A model generated the notes under the pieces. That model made no database searches. It was not told the DNA's origin and saw only the letters and a list, made by a program, of their open reading frames with translations. Shown here one piece after another: positions 29,224 to 37,780 of a DNA stretch of 64,000 nt. A program made the position numbers and the translations under genes. Source of the DNA: Alphaproteobacteria bacterium (GTDB lineage Bacteria; Pseudomonadota; Alphaproteobacteria; Rhodobacterales; Rhodobacteraceae); assembly GCA_030429495.1 (NCBI GenBank), contig JAUIFH010000010.1, forward strand, positions 25,276 through 89,275, written 5' to 3'. Position 1 is the first letter of the stretch, and each line of letters opens with the position of its first letter.

Positions 29224-30357
29224 TCAATGCAGACCCTGAACGCCGGATGCAGCCGAAATCTGTACGCAGTCGGGGGTGATGTCGCCGAGTGTCCTGCAGC
29301 CAGACAGCGCCATGGTAACCTCCAGCTCATCCCGCAAAAGCCGGAGAACGTGGCTCACCCCGCGGGCTCCGGCTACGGCGAGGCCGTGGCAGACGGGTCG
29401 TCCGACGAGAACCGCGTCCGCACCCAACGCCAGTGCCCGGAACATGTCGACACCGCGCCGGATGCCGCTGTCCATGAGGACCGGAACCTCTCCATTAATG
29501 CGGTTGACCACACCGGGCAATGCGCTGATTGCCGTCTGCACGCCATCGATCACCCGCCCGCCGTGGTTCGACACGATGATCCCTGCCGCGCCGGCCTGAA
29601 GCGCCAGTCCGGCATCCTCGGGATGGAGGATGCCCTTGACCAACACGGGCAGCGGCGCGTCGGCGCAAAACCATGCGATGTCCTCCCAGAGTGGCAGAAC
29701 ATGGGCGATGCGGTCGAAGATCGCTGACTGACCCTCCCGCAGCGGGGCGAAACGCGGCTTGGGGAGGCCCGCCATATTGACGGCTGCGACCCCGTCGGGA
29801 AGCGCAAAGCCGGTCTCGACCTCGGCGTCGCGTATGCCGTTCACCGGGGCATCCACCGTCAGGACGAGTGCGCGAAATCCGGCCCTCGCCGCGCGTTCCG
29901 CCAGCGCGATCGTGCCGCTGCGGGAGGCCTGCCAGTAGATCTGCATCCAGCCGCAAGCCGCGCCCCTGTCGCGGACCTGTTCCATCGGCTGCGCAGCCTG
30001 CGCGCTCAGGACCATGCCGGCGCCCTGCGCTTCGGCCGCCGCAGCGACGCCCATCTCTCCATCGCGATGCAGAAGTGTTTGGTAGGCCATCGGCGCGACG
30101 AGGAGCGGTGCCGCCAGCACCTGGCCGAAAAGGGAAAGGCTGGTTCCCCCCTGCCGGAGATCGCGCAGGACGCGCGGCCGGATGAGGACCGCTCCAAGGT
30201 CGCGACGGTTCCGGCGAAGCGTTTCCTCGTGCCCGGCGCCTCCCAGGAAATAGGCGGCAATGTCTGGGGTGAGCCGTTGTTTGGCAGCCTCAGCATAGGC
30301 CGTCAGCGTTGCGGGCAGGCGGTATCCATCGTCTTGTTGCGCGCGCTTCTGGGTCAC
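29224..30357 (-). CDS. FMN-dependent alpha-hydroxy-acid oxidase/dehydrogenase (LldD-like)
   Basis: A 377-residue TIM-barrel flavoenzyme. Family marks: FLGGAGHEETLRRNRRDLG near residue 40, LAAPLLVAPMAYQ for FMN contact, WMQIYWQASRSG, the catalytic His in IIVSNHGGRVIDG, and DSGIRRGVDMFRALALGADAVLVGRP for phosphate binding. It oxidises an L-2-hydroxy acid (lactate, glycolate, mandelate or a longer acid) to the 2-oxo acid. Its ATG overlaps the stop of hemP, so the pair is co-translated, and it ends 24 bp from the convergent tonB gene. Substrate undecided. Confidence 0.9.
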   Translation of the reverse strand: MTQKRAQQDDGYRLPATLTAYAEAAKQRLTPDIAAYFLGGAGHEETLRRNRRDLGAVLIRPRVLRDLRQGGTSLSLFGQVLAAPLLVAPMAYQTLLHRDGEMGVAAAAEAQGAGMVLSAQAAQPMEQVRDRGAACGWMQIYWQASRSGTIALAERAARAGFRALVLTVDAPVNGIRDAEVETGFALPDGVAAVNMAGLPKPRFAPLREGQSAIFDRIAHVLPLWEDIAWFCADAPLPVLVKGILHPEDAGLALQAGAAGIIVSNHGGRVIDGVQTAISALPGVVNRINGEVPVLMDSGIRRGVDMFRALALGADAVLVGRPVCHGLAVAGARGVSHVLRLLRDELEVTMALSGCRTLGDITPDCVQISAASGVQGLH

Positions 30358-30521
30358 TTGGTCAGGATCAGCTTTCCGGCCCGAGTGATCCGCAGCGTGT
30401 AGGACTGGCCGTTCAGAACGATTTCAGCTTTGATCCCGTTTGGAATCAATTGATTGGCATCGTAGGTGACGGTGTCGTCCGCTTCGTTGACGGCTGTCTG
30501 GTCGGGATCGGACTTGCTCAC
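30354..30521 (-). CDS. hemP: HemP-like hemin uptake protein
   Basis: A 55-residue protein beginning at GTG 30521, chosen because AAAGGGGGAA lies 6 nt upstream; a longer frame reaches ATG 30590. The body DANQLIPNGIKAEIVLNGQ followed by YTLRITRAGKLILTK is the HemP pattern, the last 14 residues being almost the family consensus. HemP/HmuP proteins are small positive factors for hemin receptor expression in alphaproteobacteria. Here no hemin receptor or hmuSTUV is adjacent; instead the ORF is coupled (ATGA) to the 2-hydroxyacid oxidase and lies beside the TonB block. Confidence 0.82.
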   Translation of the reverse strand: MSKSDPDQTAVNEADDTVTYDANQLIPNGIKAEIVLNGQSYTLRITRAGKLILTK

Positions 30522-30857
30522 CTGCACTTCCCCCTTTCGGCCCGGGCGGATGGGCACCCATCCCCCGCGGCGCAGGACATTGTCAGGCATCCCCGCACTG
30601 TGTGCGGTCCTGACCGGCTTTGCATTTGTTTTGTCGCAACCATTCTCTAGCTACCCCTTCGCCGGCCGGCACTTCACTGAAGTTCTGTCGCAATTCCAAC
30701 TTTTTTTGTCAAGAATTTAGCGGCAATATTTTGGGATAGCCGGTGCGCAATCGCCTCGCTCGCCCGGAGGCTGGTTCCTTGGACGAGGCCCGACGCCTTT
30801 CCGTTGTACTGCGGAGCATGACTTCCCCGCGCCCGACGAACTTTGTCTATCGTTCGG
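30522..30857. other. intergenic region with the hemP promoter
   Basis: No gene is supported in these 336 bases. On the minus strand, a TTGACA -35-like hexamer lies at about 30704-30709 in an AT-rich stretch (CAAGAATTTAG and CAATATTTTGGG close by), the likeliest promoter for hemP. A small hairpin (CCGCAC-TGT-GTGCGG) lies near 30596. An Irr/Fur-type iron operator would be expected but is not clear. Confidence 0.4.
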
Positions 30858-32408
30858 TCAGGAAGCGCCCGGGCCGGCAGCGCCACCGTCAGGCAGGACA
30901 GGGTCGTTTATCCCAACCATATCTCCGCCGTCCCGGGCTACCCCGGACGGGCAGGCGTAGAGCTTCGGCATCACGACACTGCCCGAAATTTCCAGCGTGT
31001 GGTGGCGCGCCAGAGCGTCCAGAACGTCCGCCCCAAAACGCGGGTCGGCACGCAGGCTGCCGCGATGCGACGCGTCCAGCCTGGGCGAATGGAACGCCGC
31101 CTCCAACGAAATGTCGAAATCGAGCATGAGCGCCGCGATTTGGGATACGCAAGGCATGATAAGGTCCACGCCCGAGGCACCGACGGCGAAAACGGCCTGC
31201 CCGTCCCGGACTGCGACGGTCGGTACCATGTTGGACGAATTGATCCGCTTGCCGCCCGCCATGGAGGTGCGCAGGCCGGGGCGTGGGTCGAAATAGCTGA
31301 CGCCATTATTCAGCGCTAGGCCGGTTTCCGGCAACGTGATCCCTGCGCCGAAATGGTCAAGCAACGTGTAGGTCAGGGCGACCATGTTGCCCTCGGCGTC
31401 GGCCGCCGACAGCGAGGAGGTCGAACTGCCGACCTCGGCAAGGGTGCCGTTGCGTTCGCGATGCGCGCGCCATGCAACCTCCAGCGCGTCGGCATAGATG
31501 CACCAGGTCGCGGCATCCGGGGCCTTCGGCGGAACCGGCAGCATTTCGGCAATATGGGCCAGGAAGTCGCGCTGCCGAAGACCGCCACTCTGCTCACCCG
31601 GCGTGTAAAGGGTTGTACCGCGATGCTGTGCCTCCATCGGGTTGTATTCCTGCACATCGTAGGCGGCCAGATCCTCCATGGTCATGCGGTTGCCCTGCGC
31701 CTGCAACTCACACACCAGATCGCGGCCGAGATCGCCGTGATAGAAGCCTTCGGCGCCGGTTTCGGCCAGGCGACGCATAGTTCGGGCGAGCTCCGGAATC
31801 TTCAGCGGCGCGCCCGGCTGCAACGGGACACCGTCCGGCAGGTAGATCGAAGCGGCGGTCGCATCCTTGGCCAGGATCGCCATCTCGGACGCGATCATCA
31901 GCGTGCAGAACCAGCTTGCCGGGATGCCGGTTTCCGCGAGTTGGATCGCAGGTTGCAGCGCGTCGGAGAGGCTCTTGCGGCCGAACCGGCGCAGGGCATG
32001 GTCAAATCCCGCCACCGCGCCGGGGACGGTGACGGCGCGCGCGCCCTGGGTGTTGGCGAAGTTCGCGACCGCCGGGAAGCCCATCGACGTTACAGGAAGG
32101 CTTGCGTCGATCGGATAGTCATCCGCTGTCAGGGCCTTGGGCAGGACGCCCTGGAAATCGAGGGCAACCGCACGTCTCTCGGCAGCAAGCCAGACGACCA
32201 TGAAGCCACTACCGCCAATGCCACACATCCAGGGCTCGACCGCGCCAAGGGCGAGTGCCGCAGCGACGGCTGCGTCGACGGCATTTCCCCCCTGCGCCAG
32301 CAACGCGGCCCCGGCCTCGGCGGCCCTGATGTGTTGGGCCGCGACCATGCCGCCCGTGCTGCGAACCGGCCGTTTCGCTGTCGACCATTGATCTGCCGCT
32401 GTCGCCAT
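30858..32408 (-). CDS. gamma-glutamyltransferase family protein, no signal peptide
   Basis: A 516-residue Ntn-hydrolase that should self-cleave before T330 (VGSS-TSSLSAADAEGNMVALT). T330 aligns with the catalytic Thr391 of E. coli Ggt, and the downstream GKRINSSNMVPTVAV matches the oxyanion/substrate SS pair. The N-terminal subunit has GGNAVDAAVAAALALGAVEPW and GIGGSGFMVVW. There is no signal peptide, unlike most bacterial Ggt, so it probably works in the cytosol on imported substrate. It transfers or hydrolyses gamma-glutamyl groups. Divergent from the GntR regulator across a 26-bp palindrome and beside a polyamine-type ABC transporter, so a gamma-glutamyl conjugate is a reasonable substrate guess. 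Confidence 0.9.
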   Translation of the reverse strand: MATAADQWSTAKRPVRSTGGMVAAQHIRAAEAGAALLAQGGNAVDAAVAAALALGAVEPWMCGIGGSGFMVVWLAAERRAVALDFQGVLPKALTADDYPIDASLPVTSMGFPAVANFANTQGARAVTVPGAVAGFDHALRRFGRKSLSDALQPAIQLAETGIPASWFCTLMIASEMAILAKDATAASIYLPDGVPLQPGAPLKIPELARTMRRLAETGAEGFYHGDLGRDLVCELQAQGNRMTMEDLAAYDVQEYNPMEAQHRGTTLYTPGEQSGGLRQRDFLAHIAEMLPVPPKAPDAATWCIYADALEVAWRAHRERNGTLAEVGSSTSSLSAADAEGNMVALTYTLLDHFGAGITLPETGLALNNGVSYFDPRPGLRTSMAGGKRINSSNMVPTVAVRDGQAVFAVGASGVDLIMPCVSQIAALMLDFDISLEAAFHSPRLDASHRGSLRADPRFGADVLDALARHHTLEISGSVVMPKLYACPSGVARDGGDMVGINDPVLPDGGAAGPGAS

Positions 32409-32448
32409 TTCCTTGCCCTTTCACGAATCGCTTGCCTGACGGTGCTTG

Positions 32449-32474
32449 CTCAGTATATTTCATAATATATTGAG
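32449..32474. promoter_or_regulatory. 26-bp palindromic operator between ggt and gntR
   Basis: CTCAGTATATT (32449-32459) and AATATATTGAG (32464-32474) are inverted arms of 11 bp with one mismatch and a 4-bp centre. The site lies 41 bp upstream of the GGT start and 21 bp upstream of the GntR start, where it would block both promoters. It is the strongest dyad in the region and the natural binding site for the divergent GntR/FCD regulator. Confidence 0.75.
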
Positions 32475-32494
32475 CCACGCAAAGGGCCATCCGA

Positions 32495-33160
32495 ATGAGC
32501 AAGCGCAAGAGCGACGAGGCCTATGGCGAGCTACGTCGGCGGATCATGCTGGCGGAGCTGCCGCCCAACAGCCTTCTCGACGAGAAAACGCTGCTGGCGT
32601 CACTCGACTGTGGCCGCACGCCCCTGCGTGAAGCGATCCTGAGGCTCGCGCAGGAAGGTCTGGTGACGTCGATGGGGCGGCGCGGCTATGCGGTTGCCGG
32701 TGCGACACCCGAAGATCTTCAGCGCGGCTACGAACTCCGCCGGGAAATGGAGTGCTTCATCGCGGGCCTCGCCGCCGAGCGCCGCACGCCCGAAGACATG
32801 GAGCGCCTTGATGCCTTCCTTGCCAAGGTCCAGTCAGAGATGGAGTCGTCCGAGGGCGACGTCACTTGGGAGCTGGCCATTGACGAGGAGTTTCACGGCC
32901 TGGTCGCCCGGGCTTCGGGCAACAAATTCGCCCAGCGATATCTCGCCTCGCTCTATGGCCTGTCGGTGCGCAGCCTTTACGTCTCGCAAGTGCCGATCAC
33001 CTTCGTCCGCGAAGAGCTCGATACCTATCGCCAACTGATTGACGCCATCCGCATGTATGATGCCGCAGCCGCGCGCGCCGCGATGGCAGCACATCTGACC
33101 GTCAGCCCGATCAAGGCGATTGCCCAGAAGGGGCTGCGGGGCAAGGCCAAGGTGTCGTGA
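32495..33160 (+). CDS. GntR/FCD-family transcriptional regulator
   Basis: A 221-residue regulator. The N-terminal winged helix (residues ~8-72) has the family pattern YGELRRRIMLAELPPNSLLDEKTL...GRTPLREAILRLAQEGLV. The C-terminal FCD ligand domain (residues ~80-210) has the metal/ligand residues in DEEFHGLVARASGNKF and HLTVSPIKAI. FCD regulators are usually repressors released by a carboxylate from the pathway they control. It overlaps the first permease gene (TGATG), so it is transcribed with the cluster it likely controls, autoregulated through the 32449-32474 palindrome. Confidence 0.92.
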   Translation: MSKRKSDEAYGELRRRIMLAELPPNSLLDEKTLLASLDCGRTPLREAILRLAQEGLVTSMGRRGYAVAGATPEDLQRGYELRREMECFIAGLAAERRTPEDMERLDAFLAKVQSEMESSEGDVTWELAIDEEFHGLVARASGNKFAQRYLASLYGLSVRSLYVSQVPITFVREELDTYRQLIDAIRMYDAAAARAAMAAHLTVSPIKAIAQKGLRGKAKVS

Positions 33161-34017
33161 TGCGCAGAGAGCGACGCGAGCAGCTTCAGACAGGCTTGAT
33201 GCTGACCCCTTCGGTGCTTTTGCTGGCGCTGTTCATCCTGCTGCCACTTTGTGTAGTGTTCGCCTACAGCTTCGCCTTGCGCGACCCCTACGGGGCGGTG
33301 CTGCCGGGCTTCACGCTCGACAACTACAAGGAGCTGGTGCAGGGCGTCTACCTGCGGGTCCTGATGAATTCGTTTTCGCTGGCGGGAATGACGACGGTTC
33401 TGTGCCTTCTGATCGGCTATCCCGTCGCGTATTTCATAGCATTCAAGGCCGGGCGCGCGGCGCCTGCGCTGCTGCTGCTGTTGCTGATCCCTTTCTGGAT
33501 CAACTTCCTCATCCGGATTTCGGCTTGGGTGGTGCTCCTGGGGCGCGGTGGCCTGATCAACAAGGGGCTGGTCTTCTCGGGCCTGATTGACGAGCCGATC
33601 GGGATGCTGGGCACGGTTGCGGCGACGCTTGTCGGCATGGTCTATGCCTTTCTGCCGGTGACCGTTTTCCCAATCTATGCCGCGCTTACTCCGATCGACC
33701 GCAGACTGATGGAGGCTGGCGCCGATCTGGGCGCGGGTCCCGCAGAGACCTTCTGGCGCATTACCCTCCCGCTTTCCCTGCCGGGTGTGCTGGCGGCGGC
33801 GCTGTTCGTTTTCGTTCCATCAATGGGGGTCTTCGCGATTCCGGTGCTTCTGGGTGGCGGCAAGGACATCATCCTCGGCAATCTCATCGTTCAGCTGTTC
33901 CTTGAGTTTCGGAACATTCCGGTCGGCGCGGCCGTGTCGATCCTTCTGCTCGTCGTCTCGGGCTTCGGAATCCTGCTCTACATGCGCGCCCTCCGGCGGG
34001 TGGAGGCCATGAAATGA
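33160..34017 (+). CDS. ABC transporter permease, spermidine/putrescine type (PotB-like)
   Basis: A 285-residue inner-membrane permease with six helices. The cytoplasmic EAA loop is EAGADLGAGPAETFWRITLPLSLPG near residue 185. ATG 33160 (overlapping the regulator stop) is favoured because AAGGTG lies 5 nt upstream; GTG 33157 is possible. It forms the channel with the next gene product. Confidence 0.93.
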   Translation: MRRERREQLQTGLMLTPSVLLLALFILLPLCVVFAYSFALRDPYGAVLPGFTLDNYKELVQGVYLRVLMNSFSLAGMTTVLCLLIGYPVAYFIAFKAGRAAPALLLLLLIPFWINFLIRISAWVVLLGRGGLINKGLVFSGLIDEPIGMLGTVAATLVGMVYAFLPVTVFPIYAALTPIDRRLMEAGADLGAGPAETFWRITLPLSLPGVLAAALFVFVPSMGVFAIPVLLGGGKDIILGNLIVQLFLEFRNIPVGAAVSILLLVVSGFGILLYMRALRRVEAMK

Positions 34018-34841
34018 GTGCGAACGGAAAGGCGCCCAACTGGTTCGTCCGCCACGTCGTTTACGGCGCCGCGGGCTGGATTACGCTGCTGACGTATTTG
34101 TTCATGCTTCTTCCCATCGTGGTTCTGATCGCCTTCGCCTTCAATGCGGGCAAGTCGACCGTCGTCTGGACCGGCTTCTCGTTCAAATGGTTCGAGAAGG
34201 TGATCAGCAACCGGAACATCATCGACGCGCTTGAGGTCAGCCTGATTGTCGCGGTGGCCAGTGCTGCGATTTCGACAGCCATCGGTGCGGTTGCGGCAGT
34301 TGCGATCACACGCCGTTCCTTTCCCGGGCGCGATGCCCTGGGCGCAGCCCTCGCCGCGCCGCTGGTGCTGCCCGAGATCGTTTTGGGCGTGGCGCTCCTG
34401 GTGTTCATGTCCTTTGTCGGAATGACGCTGGGCTATACGACCATGATCATTGGGCATGTCCTGGTCTCGATCCCCTTCGCGACGCTGATTGTCCGGGCAG
34501 CCGCCTCGTCCCTCGATCCCAGATTGGAGAATGCCGCGGCCGATCTCGGCGCGAACGAGTGGCAGACGTTCCGCATGGTGACGCTTCCACAGCTGATGCC
34601 GGCGATCTTTACGTCCTTCATCCTGTCTGCGACGCTGTCGTTCGACAATCTGGTCATGTCCACCTTCACCTCGGGCGTCGGCACCACCACCCTGCCGCTG
34701 CGCATCTATTCGATGCTGAAGCTGGGCATTACCCCCGAAATCAACGCCCTCGGCGCGCTGATGGTCCTGGCCAACGTCACGATCCTTCTGTTGGTCATGG
34801 GCCGCTACCTTCCTTTGATCCTGAAGACTAACCGGCGCTGA
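34014..34841 (+). CDS. ABC transporter permease, spermidine/putrescine type (PotC-like)
   Basis: A 275-residue permease, six helices, with the EAA loop ENAADLGANEWQTFRMVTLPQLMP near residue 170. The ATGA overlap with the preceding permease gives translational coupling. The N-terminal helix (WITLLTYLFMLLPIVVLIAFAF) is typical of PotC/PotI. Partner of the PotB-like subunit. Confidence 0.93.
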   Translation: MSANGKAPNWFVRHVVYGAAGWITLLTYLFMLLPIVVLIAFAFNAGKSTVVWTGFSFKWFEKVISNRNIIDALEVSLIVAVASAAISTAIGAVAAVAITRRSFPGRDALGAALAAPLVLPEIVLGVALLVFMSFVGMTLGYTTMIIGHVLVSIPFATLIVRAAASSLDPRLENAAADLGANEWQTFRMVTLPQLMPAIFTSFILSATLSFDNLVMSTFTSGVGTTTLPLRIYSMLKLGITPEINALGALMVLANVTILLLVMGRYLPLILKTNRR

Positions 34842-34879
34842 ACGGCCGGACCCATCCAACTTCCAACTAGGAGACCGTC

Positions 34880-35914
34880 ATGAAAAACCGATTTTCCCTT
34901 GGCCTTGCCACCTCTACGCTGGCGCTATTGGTGGCCCTGCCCGCTCTTGCCGAAAATCTGCTCATCTACGGCTGGGCAGGTGAGATGCCGGACGAAGTGC
35001 TGGCCGATTTCGAACAGGAAACCGGCATTGATGTCACGTTCGACACGTTCGACAGCAATGAATCGATGATTGCCAAGCTGGATGCCGGCGGGTCCGGTTA
35101 CGATCTGGTGAACCCGTCCCAATACGCGGTTCAGATCCTGATCAACCGCGGGAAACTGGCCGAGCTGGATCACTCGAAGATCGAAACCTACGGCAAGATC
35201 GGCCCTACGTTCCGGGAAGTGTCCTACGACCCCGGCAACCGGTATTCGATCCCCTATGTCTGGGGCACCACCGGGTTGGCCTACAACAAGAGCTGCGTTG
35301 ATGAGCCGATTACCAGCTGGAAGTCCCTTTTTGACGAGAAGTACAAGGGCCGCATCTACATGCTCGACAACATGCTGGCGGCCTACATTGCCGGCCTGCA
35401 GGTCAATGGTTTCAGCGCCAACACCTCGGACCCCGCCGAAATCGAGAAGGCGACCGAAACGCTGATCGCGCAGAAGCCTCTGCTTGCGGGCTACAACAGC
35501 ACGAACTTTGCCGACCTGGTGTCCTCCGGCGAGGCCTGCATCGTCGAGAGCTGGTCGTCTTCGGTGCTGCAGGCGATCGCCGACAACCCCGATGTCGTCT
35601 ACGTCCTGCCCGAAGAAGGTGGCACGATGTGGATCGACGGCTACAGCATCCTCTCGGATGCGCCGAACCCCGACGCGGCCTACAAGTTCCTGTCTTACAT
35701 CCTCCGCCCCGAGGTCGCGGCCAAGACGACCGATCTGACGAAGACGGCGACCGTGGTGCCGGAGTCCAAGGCTCTGCTTCCCACGGAGATCGGTGAAAAC
35801 CCTGCCGTTTTCCCGGATGAGGCGACCATCGCGAATGCGGACTTCATCCTCGATCTCGGCGACGCGATGAAGTTCTACCAGGATGGCTGGACCAAGGTCA
35901 AAGCCGCTCCGTAA
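34880..35914 (+). CDS. periplasmic binding protein, PotD/PotF family
   Basis: A 344-residue solute-binding protein with signal peptide MKNRFSLGLATSTLALLVAL cleaved after ALA (residue ~24). The mature protein opens ENLLIYGWAGEMPDEVLADFE, the PotD/PotF start. YDLVNPSQYAV, PYVWGTTGLAYN and ESWSSSVLQAI are family landmarks. Polyamine-binding proteins share this fold, but ligands in the family also include amino-acid-like amines and opines, so the ligand here is open. It begins 38 bp after the permease with TAGGAG ahead of ATG. Confidence 0.92.
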   Translation: MKNRFSLGLATSTLALLVALPALAENLLIYGWAGEMPDEVLADFEQETGIDVTFDTFDSNESMIAKLDAGGSGYDLVNPSQYAVQILINRGKLAELDHSKIETYGKIGPTFREVSYDPGNRYSIPYVWGTTGLAYNKSCVDEPITSWKSLFDEKYKGRIYMLDNMLAAYIAGLQVNGFSANTSDPAEIEKATETLIAQKPLLAGYNSTNFADLVSSGEACIVESWSSSVLQAIADNPDVVYVLPEEGGTMWIDGYSILSDAPNPDAAYKFLSYILRPEVAAKTTDLTKTATVVPESKALLPTEIGENPAVFPDEATIANADFILDLGDAMKFYQDGWTKVKAAP

Positions 35915-35981
35915 TCGACGCAAGTTCTGGCGCGCGGGGTATCCGCCCTCGCGCGCCGTCCTACCTACAAGCAGGCAATAC

Positions 35982-37076
35982 ATGTCCACCACCATCAAAT
36001 ATCCGTCCCCTTCGAAGGCTGTTGTCGAGCTCAGGGGGGTAGAGAAGCGCTTTGCCGCCTTCACGGCGTTGCGCCGTATGGACCTGACCATTCGGGAGGG
36101 GGAGTTCTTCACCCTGCTTGGCCCCTCGGGATGTGGAAAGACGACCACCTTGCGCCTGATTGCCGGGTTCGAGCTGCCCAGCGAAGGGCAGATCATGATT
36201 GCCGGGCAGGATGTGTCGAACGTGCCGACGCATTTGCGGCCTGTGCATACCGTATTCCAGAACTACGCGCTGTTCCCGCATATGACGGTGCTCGATAATG
36301 TGGCTTTTCCACTGACGGTGCGCCGCATCACGAAGGCCGAGCGGTTGGAGCGCGCGCGCGCCGCGCTGGATCTTGTGCAGATGGACGCCTTCGGCGACCG
36401 CAAGCCATCGCAGCTCTCGGGCGGACAACAGCAGCGCGTGGCCCTTGCCCGGGCGCTTGTCAACGAACCGCAGGTCCTGCTGCTGGACGAACCTCTGGGG
36501 GCCCTGGATCTGAAGCTGCGCAAGGAAATGCAGGCCGAATTGAAGGCCATGCAGCGCCGACTGGGCATCACCTTCGTCTTCGTGACGCACGATCAGGAAG
36601 AAGCGCTCTCCATGTCGGATCGCATCGCCCTGATGAAAGGCGGCGAGATCGTTCAGCTTGATACGCCAACCGGTCTCTACGACCGGCCGGCGAATGCCTA
36701 TGTCGCGGACTTTATTGGCGAAACCAACATGATCCCGGCGCGGGTCGTTTCCTGCGACGCCGATGCCACCCTGGTGGAGGCGATGGGAACCCGTCTACGC
36801 GTGTCGGGTTACCACGGTCAGGCGGCGGGGGCCGAGGTGCAGATGGCGATCCGGCCGGAACGGGTGAGCGACGAGATAGCTGAGCCTTCGAACTGCGCCG
36901 AAGGCGTGCTCGCCGATATCGAATTCATCGGAACCGATCTGCGCATGGCCTATCGGATGACCGACGGTAGCCGCGTCGTGATGCGGCGGCAGAACAGCGG
37001 GCGCGCCGCTCCTCAACTAGGCGAAACCCGGCGGCTGGGCTTCCGGCAACAGGACCTGCGGCTTTTCAGCCGCTGA
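35982..37076 (+). CDS. ABC transporter ATPase, PotA-like
   Basis: A 364-residue ATPase. Walker A GPSGCGKTT (~residue 47), Q-loop VFQNYALFPHMTV, signature LSGGQQQRVALARAL, Walker B VLLLDEPLGALD, H-loop FVTHDQEEAL. The C-terminal TOBE domain from ~residue 275 (NMIPARVVSCDADATLVEAMG) is normal for the polyamine/iron class. ATG 35982 was chosen because homology starts there (VVELRGVEKRF); the frame is open further upstream without coding character. Confidence 0.94.
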   Translation: MSTTIKYPSPSKAVVELRGVEKRFAAFTALRRMDLTIREGEFFTLLGPSGCGKTTTLRLIAGFELPSEGQIMIAGQDVSNVPTHLRPVHTVFQNYALFPHMTVLDNVAFPLTVRRITKAERLERARAALDLVQMDAFGDRKPSQLSGGQQQRVALARALVNEPQVLLLDEPLGALDLKLRKEMQAELKAMQRRLGITFVFVTHDQEEALSMSDRIALMKGGEIVQLDTPTGLYDRPANAYVADFIGETNMIPARVVSCDADATLVEAMGTRLRVSGYHGQAAGAEVQMAIRPERVSDEIAEPSNCAEGVLADIEFIGTDLRMAYRMTDGSRVVMRRQNSGRAAPQLGETRRLGFRQQDLRLFSR

Positions 37077-37093
37077 CAGGACAAGGACAAGTA

Positions 37094-37780
37094 ATGACCG
37101 ACATCTACCGCCTTGAAGCGCTGCCGCCGCAGCTCGACGCCGAGACGGCCGTCAAACTGGCCCGGGTCGAGGCCGCGACGCTTGGCCACTATCTGCACAC
37201 GGGATTCGTGGATACAGCGATCCGCCCGATGATCGTGGGGCCAAGAGTCGCGGGGGCTGCGGTCACGGTGCAGATATCCGGCCCGGATTCCACCCTGCTT
37301 TACCACGCCATGGACCGCGTGCGGCCCGGCGACATGCTGGTCATTGACCGGGCCGGCGATCACAAGCAGGCCTGCTGGGGCGGCTTCATGGCGGCGCTGG
37401 CGCGCATTCGGGGCCTCGCCGGCGTGATCATCGACGGCGCCGTTACCGACCCCTCCGCGATCCGCGAGGCCGGAGTACCCACCTGGGCGCGTGACACTTC
37501 GGCGGTGACGACCAAGCTTCTGAACCTTGGGGGCGGTTTCAACGTGCCGGTCTCGATCGGCGGCGTGGCCGTCAATCCCGGCGATGCCGTTCTGGCCGAC
37601 GACTGCGGCGTCGTCGTGATCGAACCCGGGCGCCTGTCCAAGCTGATCGAGGTTGCCCTAGCCGATCAGGCCGAGGAGGGCGACTGGATCGCAAGGCTGC
37701 AGAAGGGCGAGATGCTGCAAGACCTCATCGACATCCGCGGGATGCTGGAGAAGAACGGAATGGAGGGAACCGGTGTCTGA
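37094..37780 (+). CDS. RraA/HMG-aldolase-family protein with altered active site
   Basis: A 228-residue member of the family that holds RraA and 4-hydroxy-4-methyl-2-oxoglutarate/4-carboxy-4-hydroxy-2-oxoadipate aldolase (pyruvate-yielding). The active-site block WGGFMAALARIRGLAG then VIIDGAVTDPSAIREAGVP lies at residues ~95-127. The metal Asp (D119) is kept, but the preceding residue, normally Arg (DG-x-V-R-D), is Thr118. That Arg holds the pyruvate carboxylate in the aldolases, so aldolase activity is uncertain. It follows the ATPase by 17 bp and overlaps the next gene. Possibly a decarboxylase or aldolase on an unknown oxo acid. Confidence 0.85.
   Translation: MTDIYRLEALPPQLDAETAVKLARVEAATLGHYLHTGFVDTAIRPMIVGPRVAGAAVTVQISGPDSTLLYHAMDRVRPGDMLVIDRAGDHKQACWGGFMAALARIRGLAGVIIDGAVTDPSAIREAGVPTWARDTSAVTTKLLNLGGGFNVPVSIGGVAVNPGDAVLADDCGVVVIEPGRLSKLIEVALADQAEEGDWIARLQKGEMLQDLIDIRGMLEKNGMEGTGV

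Noticed and set aside
34925..36196. A 423-aa minus-strand frame across the PotD-like and PotA-like genes
   Set aside because: Antisense shadow spanning two real genes and their spacer, with no domain.
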